From assembly GCF_030445035.2 (NCBI RefSeq), contig NW_026688628.1, positions 1,860,001 through 1,924,000 on the forward strand: 64,000 nt of DNA, in the 5' to 3' direction. The stretch comes from Dasypus novemcinctus (taxonomy: Eukaryota; Chordata; Mammalia; Cingulata; Dasypodidae). Of the stretch, positions 22,431-34,489 are shown in pieces; position 1 is the stretch's first letter, and each line of letters begins with the position of its first letter. The notes beneath the pieces are model-generated. The model made no database searches and had not been told where the DNA came from. It worked only from the letters and a program-made list of their open reading frames with translations. The position numbers and the translations under genes were made by a program.

Positions 22431-25400
22431 ATTACATGCTAGGCCACAGAAAAAATCTCAATGAATTCAGAAAGACTGAAATCATACAAAATAATTTCTC
22501 TGACCACAGTAGAATGAAGCTGGAAATTTGCAAGGGACAGAGACTGAGATTTGGCACCAAGATTTGGAAGTTAAACAGCACTCTTAGAAAAACAGTGGGT
22601 CAAGGAGGAAATAACAAAAGAAATGAATAACTACCTTAAAACTAATGAAAATTATAACAAAACATATCCAAACTTATGGGATGCAGCAAAAGCAGTACTG
22701 AGAGGGAAGGTTATAGACATAAATTCATACATCAAAAAAGAAGAAAGAGCTAAAATTGAATAACTAATTGCACAATTGGAGGAATTATTAAAAAAACTAA
22801 CTAAATACAAAGGAAGAAGGAAGAAAGAAATAACAAAGATCAGTGAAGAACTAAAAGAAATAGAAAAAAAGAAAGCACTTGAAAAAATGAACAAAATCAA
22901 GTGCTGGTTTTTTGAGAAGATCAATAAAATTGACAAACCATTACCTAGACTAACAAAGAAAAAAAGAAGATGCAAATAAGGAAAATAAGAAATGAGAAAG
23001 GAGATATCATCATTGACCCCACAGAAATAAAGACTATTATAAAAGGATACTTTGAAAAACTATATTCCAAGAAAAAGGACAATTTAGAGGAAATGGACAA
23101 ATTCCTAGAAACACATGAGCAGCCTACATTAATGAAAGAAGAAACTGATCATCTCAACAAACCAATCACAAGTAAAGAGAGAATCAGTCATTAAAAACCT
23201 CTCAACTAAGAAGAGCCCTGGGCAAGACAGCTTCACAGGTGAATTCTACCAAGCATTCTGGAAAAAACTAACAACAAACATGCTTAAACTCTTCCAAAAA
23301 ATCGAAACACAAAGAACATTGCCTAACTCATTCTATGATGCCAACATTACTCTAATAGCAACGCCACAAGAAGGGAAAATTACAGACCAATCCCTCTAAT
23401 GAACTTAGACATGAAAATCCTCAAAAAAATACTTGTTAATCATATTCAACAATACACTAAATAAATTATACACCATGACCAAGTGAGAATCATTCCAGGT
23501 ATGCAAGGATGGTTCAACATAGGAAAATCAATTAATGTAATACACCATATAAACAGACTGAAGTTAAAAGAATCACATGATCATGTCTATAGATGCAGAA
23601 AAAGCATTTGACAAAATACAGCACACTTTCCTAATAAAAACAATGCAAAAGATCAGAATAGAAGGAAACTTTCTCAACATGATAAAGAGCATATATGAAA
23701 AACCCACAGCTAACATCATTTACAATGGTGAAAATCTGAAATCTTTCCCTCTAAGATAAAAAAAAAAAAACAAGGATGCCCACTATCAGCCCTTCTATTT
23801 TACATTGTCTTAGAAGTACATGCTCAAGCACTGAGGGAAGAAACAGACATAAGAGCCATACAAATTGGAAAGGCAGAAGTGAAAATTTCACTCTTTGCAG
23901 ACGATATGATCCTATACATAGAAAACCCTGGGAAGTCTACAAGAAAAGGTTCTAGAACTCATAAATGAGTTCTGTAAAGTCACAGGTTACAAAATCAATA
24001 CACAATAATCAACACTATTTCTGTACACCAATAATGATCAATCTGAGGATGAAATCAGGAATCAAATAACATTTACAATAGTAAATAAAAAAATAAAATA
24101 CCTAGGAATAAATTTAACTAAAGATGTAAAGGACTTATACACAGAAAACTACAAACACTGCTCAAGGAAATCAAAGAAGACCTAAATAAATGGAAGAATA
24201 TTCCCTGCTCATGGCTAGGAAGACTAAATATAATTAAAATGTCTATCCTACCAAAACTGATCTATGGCTTCAATGCAATCCCAATAAAAATCCACACAGC
24301 ATTCTTTAATGAACTAGATAAACTAACTATGATATTTATTTGGAAAGGAAAGAGGTCCCAAATAGCCAAAGACATATTGAAAAAGAAAAACGAAATTGGA
24401 GGAATCACACTACCTGACTCCAAAACGTACTACAAACCTACAGTAGTGAAAATGGCATGGTTTTGGCCCAAGGATAGACACACTGACCAATGGATTTGAA
24501 ATGAGGGTTCTGATATAGATTCTCAAATAAACAGCCATATGGTATTCAACAAGACCACCAAAACATCTCAACTGGGAGAGAATGGCCTCTTCAGCAAATG
24601 GTGCCTGGAGAACTGGATATCCATATTTAAAAGAATGAAAGAGGATTACCAACTCACACCTTATACAAAAATCAGCTCAAGATGGAACAAAGACCTAAAT
24701 ATAAGAGCCAAGACCATAAAAACTTTGGAAAGCAATGTAGGGAAGCATCTACAGGACCTTGTAATAGGAAACGGCTTCATGAACTTCACACCCAAAGCAT
24801 GAGCAGCCAAAGAACAAATAGATAAATGGGACTTCCTCAAAATTAAAGCCTTCTGCACCTCAAAGAATTTTGTCAAGAAAATGAAAAAAGAGTCTACATA
24901 TTGGGAGAAATTATTTGGTAACCATATATCTTATAGGAGAAATATCCTGCATTTATAAAGAATTCCTATATCTTGAAAATAAATAGACAAGCAAATCATT
25001 TAAAAAATGGGAAAAAGATTTGAACAGACACTTCTCAAAAGAAGTTATACAAATAGCTAAAAGGCACATGAAAAAATGCTCAAAATCACTAGCTACTAGG
25101 GAAATGCAAGTCAAAACACAATGAGATACCATCCTACTCCCATAAGACTGGCAGCTATCAAAAAATCAGAAGGCTACAGATGCTGGATAGAATGTGGAGG
25201 AATGGGAACTCTCATCCACTGCTGGTGGGAATGCAGAAGGACCCAGCCATTCTGGAGGACAGTTTGGTAGTTTCTCAAAAAACTAGATACAGATTTACCA
25301 TATGAACCAGCAATTCCACTGCTGGGTATATACCCGGAAGATCTGAAAACAAGGACACAAACTGATATATGCACACCGATGTTCATAGCAGCACTATCCA

Positions 25401-25617
25401 CAGTTGGCAAAAGTTGGAATCAATCCAAATGCCATCAAGAGATGAATGGATAAATAAAATGTGGTGTATACATACAATGGAATACTACTCAGCTCTAAGA
25501 ACAAATACACTACAAACACATGTGATAACATGGATGAATCTTGAGAACCTTATGTTGAGTGAAGCAACCTAGGGATTGAAGGACAAATACAACATGACCT
25601 CTCTGATAAGAAATAAG
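22430..25617 (+). pseudogene. L1 ORF2 (endonuclease end, reverse transcriptase), frameshifted
   Basis: It enters within the endonuclease domain at LGHRKNLNEFRKTEII..FSDHSRMKLEI, so the first ~200 residues are absent. The reverse transcriptase shows [12 protein letters not shown] (about 23586) and the catalytic FADDMILY (about 23895-23920). The conserved C-terminal region at 25370-25570 includes MEYYSALRTN. Several stops and indels split it, including an A-run at 23758-23770. An early TAG at 25570-25572 cuts off the last residues present in the copy at 50512. Confidence 0.92.
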
Positions 25618-28574
25618 TAAACCAAGATGTTTCAGAGAGCTAAAGACTGGATGATATGCTTAAAGGAAGTTGGGGAGTAGAGAAAGGCTGCAAGCTGACA
25701 CCTACATGGGTGAAATCTATGATAAGCTGGAGATAAGTATCTCTACAGAGGAGGGATAAAATTGGGGCATATGTATACCTTGGGGCAGGGCTTTGTGGGC
25801 ATGAGGGGCCTGGAGATGAAAGGATGGATTAGATGGCCCAATTTTTTTGGGGGGACGGTAGGCAGAACATTTGAACATAGGAGACTGTCAGGTATGTGGT
25901 TGAAATTACAAATTAGAGAAAACTCTTTAGAAAATATACTATAAAAAGTTATCTGTTCAAGATGCTTAAAGGGGCGGGGGCTTCTGACACATGGAAAGCT
26001 TCTAGGGAGAGTGTGAGGGTTCATTTTGTAATAATGGTTTATACTATTGGGTGGAGACCCATACAATGAGGGTGAAAGTATACCCACAACCTGGGGAGAA
26101 CTGATGTTCTCAAATAGAGGAAATTTTATCTCTTGAGAGAATTGGTGGCTCCTAGTGGGTTGGGGCACTCGAGTATGTCAAGCTCTCAACACTGTTGCAA
26201 GTATCTCTGAATATGGTCCTTCATGTAATGAAGATTGATTGTCACAGTGGGCCCTGAGGGGATGGGGAAAAAGGTGTTGAATAGATGGAATCTGTGTAAC
26301 TGTGGGTCAATGGAAGTATTCCACAAGATCATGCAATGATGGATATAGGATATGTTAAATTACACCAAAAATGTATTAAAGTCTATAGGCTAAAATATAA
26401 ATGATAATGTAAAACATAATATAACTAAAAATTTAGAAAACTGTATAGTCTAAAATATAAGCCATAATGGAAACTCAAATGGAATCATGTTTGAAAGCTA
26501 TTGTTTCAATATCTGTACATGAGCTGCAGCAAATAGAATATGAACATGTAAAAAGATCATTGTGAAGGGACAAAGGGTTTGATGTTGGATATGTGGGAGT
26601 ATCTTATATTGTGTATGTGAATTACTGTAATGTAAAACTTATGTGAAAAGAAACTTAATAATTGGAAGAAAAAGAAAAAGAATGTAGACATTGAGGAAGA
26701 AATTGAAGAAATTGCCTTGCCACGGTACATACAGGGCAACACATACAGCAGTGATGAAAAGCAAAATGTCAAAACAAAACTTTTTCAGTTTTTCATTTTT
26801 TGATACTCCAATTTATTCTTCCTTTATTTAATTTTTCTAAATTAGTATATATTCTATATCTAACCTTTAAACCCATCATTATATTCCATTTTGCTATTTA
26901 TGTAATCTGGCAAAATATTAGTCTTCCTTTTTAAAGAAGTTTTGGACTACAGAAGGGTTCAACTATGTCAGGGGAGGAACACTGGTGTGGTGTGTTATTG
27001 AAAGGGGGCACATGGTTGGGAGAGAGTACTCCAGGGTGTGTACACAGGGTACATGAAAATGTTTGGATATTTTCATAGTGGTTTCAGTTAAAAATGACAA
27101 CTGAGGGAGTGTTAGTTCCTATCCAGGGGAGCTCTATCACATCCCCAATGAAACAGCAACAATACTCCAAGTGCAATGTCAAAGACCAATAAAGATGGAT
27201 GGCCCAGCAATGAGCCCTTGATACTGATGGCTACAATTATGAGCTTGTGTGCCTGAAATATGAACTAGGTGTAGAGCTGCAGGGTGCCAAAGAGTTACCT
27301 CCTGAGGGCCTCCATTTTGCTCAAATGTGGTCATTAAGCCAGATTCAGCATTTAGTGCATTACCTTTCCCCCGGCATGGAACATGACTTCTGAGGATGAA
27401 CCTCCCTGGTGCCAAGGGATTTCTACCAAGCACCAGTTGATGACATAACTAGAAAAAGACCTTGAATAAAAGGGTCAGCTCATACCAGCAGAATATCTCA
27501 GCCTACATGTAATATCAAGTGTTAACAACTGCTTTTTGTCTTTGGATAAAAGGGGGAAATGGAAAGGACAAATGAGTTTGTATGGCTATGAGTCTCCAAA
27601 AACAGTTGGGAGGTCATCAGAGCAGTAACGTTTATGCACATCTCAGCAGGTCCCAGAGACAGCCAAAGTAGATAGAAACCCAGGTACTGGTTCTCCTGAG
27701 GGCTGCAGCGACGCTATGTTCATGGTAGATGGCTCTGGAATTCAGTGCCATGTCAGTTGGCCCTACTTAGAGTTTCTGTTGCTGAGTGAGATGGAGATGG
27801 ACTCAGATGTGATCTTTCTACACATGCCTCTTCTGTTACTTTTACCAGACCTGTAGTTGGCTTTGGGTTTCGGGTATACTCAGGAGACCTGAATCTCTGG
27901 ACTGTCTATGTGACAGTCAGGCCCTGAGCCTCAGCAGGCTTGCAACTCCTACCCTCTGGTTTATTGCTCTTATCCTGGCCAGCTAACAGGGAGGTGAAGA
28001 AGGTCAACCACCACACCAGGGAGCCACGAGTGCCTACAATTGCAAGCAGGAGAATTGCATCCATCATCCTTGTGGAATGTAAGCCCCTTCTTGATGTAGA
28101 TGTGGACTGGAAAGAACCTTCCCAGGGTCTACAGGATGGAGGAATAGGATATAGATTAGAGTTGACTTACTGGTGTTCTACCGGGGAACTATTGTGATTA
28201 GTAAGGGAAGAAATTGTAGTAGTGATGTGAAGAAAGTGGTCACGGTAGCTGCTGATGTTAGGGAGAAGGAAGAAAAGATATGATGTGGGTGCATTTTCAG
28301 GATTTGGAGTTGTCCTGGGTGATGCTGCAGGGACAGATGCTGGACATTGTGTGTCCTGCCATGGCCCACTGGGTGGACTGGAGGAGTGTAGACTACTATG
28401 TAGACCACTATACATGTGGTGCTGCAGTGCTCCAAAATGTATTCACCAGGTGCAGTGAATGTGCCACGATGATGCAAGAGGTTGTTGTTGTGGGAGGAGT
28501 GGGGTGAGGGTGGTGGGAGGTATATAGGGACCTGTTATTTTTTTAATGTAACACTTAAAAGAAAATAAAGAAAA
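25618..28574 (+). other. Extended L1 3'UTR and A-tail
   Basis: A proximal part (25618-26660) ends in an A/G-rich stretch. A distal part (26660-28560) contains the G-rich terminal block (28480-28525) and the polyadenylated end. The same order of blocks recurs at 4239-6115 and 55300-58145, so the two parts belong to one element. About 3 kb is long for an L1 3'UTR. Confidence 0.8.
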
Positions 28575-28586
28575 AAAACTTCTACA

Positions 28587-31218
28587 TATATTAAGCATCT
28601 ATATTTCTTCTCAAAACTCCTTTTATCTCCTAATAACATATACAATTCCATGTGTTTATTATTTGTATTTAGTTTATATTAATGAGACCATGCAATATTT
28701 GTCCTTTTGTGTCTGGCTTACTTCACTTAGTATAATTTCTTCAAGACTCATCCATGTTATCACATATGTCCCAATTTCATTTCTTCTTACTGCAGCATAA
28801 TATTCCACTGTTTGTATAGACCACATTTGTTTATCCATTCAATCATGAAAGGACACTGGAGTTGTTTCCATCTTTTGGCAATTGTGAACAACTTCGCTAT
28901 GAACATTGGTGTGCAGATGTCTGTTCATGGCCTAGTTTTTCTTCTGGATATATTCCTTGTAGAGGAATTGCTGGATCATGTGACAGTTCTATATTTAGCT
29001 TCCTCAGGAACCTCCAAACTCTATTCCATGAAGGCTGCACCATTTTACACTCCCACCAACAGTGCAGGAATGTTCCTGTTTCTCCACATCCTCTCCAGCA
29101 CATATTGTTGTCTGTTTTTTTTTTTTTTTAATAATGGCCATTCTATGTGGTGGTAGATGATATATTGTTGTTTTAATTTGCATTTCCCTAATAGCTAGTG
29201 ATATGAAACATTTATTCATGTGCTTTTTGGCCATTTGTATTTCCTCTTTGGAGAAATGTCTATTTAAATCCTTGGTCCATTTTTAAATTTATTGCTTGGT
29301 TTTTATTGTTGTGTTGTATGATCTCTTTATGTAGCATGGAAATCAAACCCTTATCAGATAACTGGTTTCCAAATATTTTCTCCCACTGACTTGGTGCCTT
29401 TTCACCTTCTTGATGAAGTTCTTTGAATCATAGAAATGTTTAAGTTTGAGAGGGTCCCATTTACCCATGGTTTTTTGTTGCTCGTGATTTTGGTGTAAGG
29501 TTTATGAATCCATCACCTACCACCAGATCTTGAAGATGTTTCCCTACATATTCTTCTAGAAGCTTTATTGTACTTCCTTTTATATTCAGGTCTTTGATCC
29601 ACTTTGAGTTTATTTTTGTATAATATGTGAGATAGGGGTCTTCTTTCTTTTGGCTATGGATATCCTGTTCTCCCAACAAAAATTTTTGAATAAACTTTTC
29701 TTCCCCAACTGGGAGGGCTTGACAGGATTGTCAAAAATCACTTGGCCATAGATGTGTCTGTTTATAAACCATCAATTTGGTTCCATTGGTCTATGTGTCT
29801 ATCTTTATGACCATACCATGTTGTTTTTACCACTGTAGCTAGGTAATATGATTTAAAGTCTGTAAGTGAGAGTCCTCCAACTTCCCTTTTCCTTTTGAAA
29901 ATGTTTCTGGCCATTTGGAGACTCTTACACTTCCAGATAGACTTGATAATTGTGTTTTCCATTTGCTAAAAAAAAATACTGGTGAAATTTTTATTTGTAT
30001 TGCATTGAATCTGTATCTCAATTTGGGTAGAATTGACATCTTAATGATATTTAGTCTTCCAATTCATGAGCAAGAAATGTTATTCCAATTATTTAGGTCT
30101 TTCAAATTTCCTTTTTGCAATGCATTATAGTTTTCTGAATACAAGTGTTTTGCATCCTTGGTTAAGTTTATTCCTAAATATTTGATTCTTTTTGTTGCTA
30201 TTGTAAATAGAGTGTTTTTCTTGACTTCCTCCTCAGATTGTGCATTATTCATGTAAAGAAACACTACTGATTTTTGCTTATTGATCTTATATCCTGACTC
30301 TCTACTGAAATAATTTATTAGCTCTAGCAGCTTTGTTGTAGATTTTTCAGGACTTTCTAGATATATAATCATCATCTGCGAATAGTGAAAATTTTAATTC
30401 TTCTTTTCCAATTTGGATGCCTTTTATTTCTTTTTCTTGCCTGATTGCTTTAGCTAGAAACTCTACCACTACATTGAAGAACAATGGGGTTAGTAAGCAT
30501 CCTTGTCCTTTCCCTGATCTCAATCAGAAAGTTTTCAGTCTTTCACCATTGAATACAATGTTAGCTGTGGGTTTTTCTTATATGGCTTTTATCATGTTGA
30601 GAAGTTTCCTTCAATTCCTATTTTTTTATAGTATTTTTCTCAAGAAAGGATACTGTATTTTGTCAGATGCCTTTTCTGTGTCATTGATAAGATCATATGA
30701 TTTTTCTTCTTTGATTTATTAATGTGGTATATTATGCTGATTTTCTTGTGTTGAACCAGCCTTACATGACTTGTATACAATCCACTTGATCAAGAAGGAT
30801 AATTCTTTTAATGTGTTGTTGGATTTGATTAGCAAGTATCTTATTGAGGATTTTTGCATCTGTATTCATTAGAGAAATGGGTCTATAACTTTATTTTTCT
30901 GTAATAGCTTTATTTGGCTTTAGTGTGAGGGTGATATTGGTTTCATAGAATGAGTTTTGTAGCATTCCTTCTTGTTCAATTTTTTGGAAGAGCTTGAGTC
31001 ACATTGGTATTAAATCTTCTTTGAATGCTTGGTAGAACTCACCTGTGAAACTGTCTGGTCAAGGGCATTTCATTGTGGGGAACTTTTTAATGACTGTTTC
31101 AATCTCTTTACTTGTGATTGGTTTAATGAATCTTCCATTTCTTTGAGCATCAGTAGGTTGTACATTCTTAGGAATTTTTCTATTTTATCTACATTGTCTA
31201 GTTTTTTAGCATAAAATT
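28587..31218 (-). mobile_element. Old L1 ORF2 and 3' end, antisense (5' part of the interrupted element)
   Basis: The minus strand encodes degraded L1 ORF2. The reverse transcriptase active-site region FADD is at about 30375, and segments such as [14 protein letters not shown] (about 29600), MARNIFKRKREVGG (about 29890) and MWWYIQT-like C-terminal text lie at 28740-29100. Frames are broken by many indels, and the 5' end is truncated at about 31218 within the reverse transcriptase or its upstream region. It continues the antisense L1 of 18355-20005. Confidence 0.85.
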
Positions 31219-31249
31219 AGCATAAAATTGTTCATACTCCCCCTAAAAT

Positions 31250-31690
31250 GAACTACAAATTCTAAACAGTCGACTCATGCCTATCTATTCTCACTTCTCC
31301 CTCCTTATTGGAATCCAGAGCCTCTGTCTTCTTCAATGCACCTGTCAAATTTGGGGTCTATGCTCAGCTTGTCCCCATTCTTGTAAAATCATTTTCTACA
31401 TCTATGTCCCCTTTCCCTTCCTAATCTCAATTCCTGCTCCTCCTCAAGGTATCTTCTCTAATTTCCTTACCATGGAAGGGTTTTTCTTATTGCCATATCC
31501 AGATTAGGGCATCCCATTCTATTTTCTCCTTGCATCCTGAATCGCCCTTCAAAGTCCAATGCCAACAATTGAACTATTCGATTAGACTAATGAGGACAGT
31601 TTCTGGCTCTGTGGTATTCAATTTTGTATCTTCATGGAATAAATACTTAAGATGTATTAATGCAGACATGTTAAATGAATGAACATACAC
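31250..31690 (+). mobile_element. Possible L2 remnant
   Basis: C/T-rich text followed by 'atggaataaatact..' and 'gttaaatgaatga' near 31670 resembles an L2 3' half. Weak, assigned by eye. Confidence 0.4.
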
Positions 31691-32911
31691 ACACAAATGA
31701 AATGCACACATAGTATCACAATTTTATACATTCGCAAATGTATTCAATTAACATATTGATGTCTAGTGTGCACAAGGTGTTGTGCACAGGAAACATTTCC
31801 TCTGAAGACTTAAAGAGTAAAACTCATAATGCCATTTCATGTAGGGGTAAATTCATGTCCAGTAATCCAGTACTAGTGACTATAAATTGTACAGGTTAAA
31901 TGTGATTCAGAAGTAGAGTGATTAAAAATCTGATCTCATCTTCCACTTTATTACTTCTAGTAAGCAAGTATATTCATTTTTAATGCATTCAGGTGAGAGA
32001 GGGGTACAAAAAATGGATTAATATGATACCTAAAATGACTGGACAAGAGCTATACAATGGTCCAATCCACCATTCATACACCACGTGGTTTTCACACCTG
32101 GTCCGTGCTATTTCCTCAATGAACTACTTGTTTCTGCCTGCCATTGTTTCTGCAGCCTCTAGTGATGGAAAAATGCTGTGTTTCTTGGTACAGAAGTCAG
32201 TTAAAGTTTACGTATCAGCTTGGTCTCCATGTCTTGACTGCGAGCACCTCTAGGGCTAGGGGCAACAGGGTATTCATCTGTGCATTTTTTGCACTGCAAA
32301 CTATTCTGATGTTGTGGAATTATTGGTTTCTGAGTCCAAAAGCTGGAATCTCAGAAACCAAAGGTATGGACACCCAGTGTCCTACAGATGTGGCCTGATC
32401 AAAGCTTTGCTCATTATTCAATCAAGTAAAAGTGAAACCTCTGAATTAATTTAATCTAATATGCCCAGAGGAGCTGACCAGTTCACAGACAAAATCTAAC
32501 ATCTAATTTTGGAATTCATAATCAATATCAAACTGCTACAATGTGTCCTGAAACAGAGCTTATATGTAGGTATTTATTATCCTCAAAATATAGCAATTCA
32601 AATATGTGGAAAAATAAGGAATATTGCCAAAATGTTGTTGGATCTTTGCGATAACCACAGACAGAAGAAAGGAGGGAAACTTTTATCATGCCTTCCAGGA
32701 TAAATAGGAAAAGGAAATTTATAAACAAAAAACTGAAAATCAAAGTGGAAGTCTATTCAAATGTATTTCAAACATATAAAATTAACTACAATATGAATAT
32801 TCAATGTTATATATAATGTAATGAAAAAGGACAAAAAAATGTAATTTAATGTTGAAAAGTTGGATAATGTGACTGTCATTCTCCTGCCATTATTAGAGAA
32901 AAAATGTGATT
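31691..32911. other. No gene recognised; possible LTR-type relic ending at 32540
   Basis: The last 70 bp of 32470-32540 (tttttggaattcataa.. and aaactgctaca) match the end of the LTR-like repeat at 43020-43545. A related, badly decayed copy may therefore lie here. The rest is unassigned. Confidence 0.35.
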
Positions 32912-32919
32912 CACTTCTT

Positions 32920-32994
32920 TTTTTTATTGACTTTGTAATAATATTACATTAAAAATATATATATGAGGTCCCATTCAACCCCACCCCCCCACCC
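32920..32994 (-). mobile_element. Minimal L1 3'-tail insertion (75 bp) with TSD
   Basis: Only the last ~75 bp of L1 is present (T-run, 'attacattaaaaatatata', C-rich block). It is flanked by an 8-bp TSD, cacttctt, at 32912-32919 and 32995-33002. It is almost the same sequence as 1578-1658. Confidence 0.8.
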
Positions 32995-33082
32995 CACTTC
33001 TTAATTGGTGAAGGAAAATGCAAGCATGGTGTTGATTTTCTTCAGGCCTTCTATTTACTGCAGGACAATATTCAGTTACAAC

Positions 33083-33951
33083 TTAAGAAGTCTTAATGTC
33101 CACAGAATATGTTCTATACCATAATCCACGGTGAGTGTTCCTATCTGGTCTTAATAAAATAATATAGCACCTTGGAGCAAAGATGTAGCCTAGTAATGCA
33201 GCACTGGAAGCCAAGCTGGAGAAGATTTCAATGGCTGTCATGACCTTCCCCTTGGTGCTGTGGTAGACAGAGAGGAAACTGACCCAAACCCTGCAGAACA
33301 CCAACAAAGGTGTCAGGCAGGTTCCTGGCCATGAAAGCTACATTGAAGCTGCAGAGGGCCAAGCAGCCCAGGAATCCCAGGACACAGTAGAAGGCAGTAG
33401 CTGAGCCCTTAAGACACTCAATGGTAATATAACCATGCTCATTGTGTGCATCTTTATCAATGAATGGGGGAGAGGTTCTGTACCAGATTCCACAGAGTAT
33501 CATCTGGATTAGGGAGCAAATGGAAATAGCAAAGTTAGGTGCCCCTGATACCAAACACTGCCACATCCTTCTCCCTAGAGCAAGGACCTTGAATTCCAGA
33601 ACCACAGTGATTGTTTTGGCCAAAACAGTGGGCACAGCCACTGCAAAAACAATTCCAAATGTGATTTGTCAGAAGATGCAGATGGCTGTGTTGGGATAAT
33701 TGATGAAGAGCAAGGAGCATAGGAAACACAGGGTAAGGGAGATGAGCAGGATGTAGCTGAGGATCCTGTTATTGGCCTTGACAATGGGAGTGTCTTGGTG
33801 CTTCACAAAGACCCCAAGAATAACAGTAGCAAGGAAAGAGAAGCAAAGAGCTGTGCAGACCAGAGTCTACCCCAAAGGGTCTTTTGGAGGGAATGAGGTC
33901 TCTCATTGTTTGCATTCTGATGATCTGGACACTTCACACAGTGTTCTACAT
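33083..33951 (-). pseudogene. V2R pseudogene, last exon (seven-transmembrane domain)
   Basis: This would be the final exon of a vomeronasal type-2 receptor, a class C GPCR of vomeronasal sensory neurons. The minus strand starts after an acceptor (tttctcaccag) with VEHCVKCPD, the end of the cysteine-rich domain. TM text follows: [97 protein letters not shown] and [16 protein letters not shown]. Lesions are a small deletion plus a TAG before TM1, an in-frame TGA at 33669-33671, and loss of about ten codons with a frameshift near 33305 (after NLPDTF). It belongs with the exons at 37525 and 37975. Confidence 0.93.
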
Positions 33952-34489
33952 CTGGTGAGAAATGCAAAGTGTCATCAGCCCATGTTCAGTAATTCTCACT
34001 TATTCACTGGACCCAAAAGAATAACATTGGACAATTTCAGCCAAATTTGTCCAGCTTGTGATGATTTTAAATAACCATGTGCTTTAATGTGCTTGTTTTT
34101 CTTTCCCTAAACTTTCTCTTAGACCTCTGGCTTTCTTTTAAACATTCAGTCCATCAATTTGATAACAGTGTAATTTATTTACTGTTGAGCTTCCAATCTT
34201 TTCTTGTCCACACATCGTATTTTTTCTAGTGGATTTTCTGCTTATCTTGTTTCTGTAGACAGTCCCTGTATACTCTTGATGTAATTCATTATTGACTAGA
34301 TCTTTGTTAAATAATTTCTTCCAGATGTGGCTTGACCATTCATTGCCTAACAGAAAAAGCTGTATTAGTGTAATTAACATTCATTAAACTTTTCCTTTAA
34401 GGTTGATGATATATGATGATATATGTCTTATTTAAGAAATTTTCTCCTTTGAAAATGAAAACATTCTTCTCCTTTTTGTTTCTTTAAGA

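Larger units (their letters stand above)
20006..28574 (+). mobile_element. Near full-length L1 retrotransposon with a 3-kb 3'UTR
   Basis: LINE-1 elements are autonomous non-LTR retrotransposons: ORF1p binds RNA, and ORF2p carries endonuclease and reverse transcriptase. This copy starts with the typical L1 5' end (ggagg..gcaagatgg) and has a 5'UTR to about 21.7 kb, an ORF1 remnant, ORF2 and a 3'UTR from about 25.6 to 28.56 kb with an A-rich tail. A 12-bp TSD, aaaacttctaca, at 19994-20005 and 28575-28586 proves that the whole 8.57 kb entered as one unit. The element lies inside an older antisense L1. It cannot now be active: about 1 kb is missing across the ORF1/ORF2 boundary and ORF2 is frameshifted. 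Confidence 0.95.
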
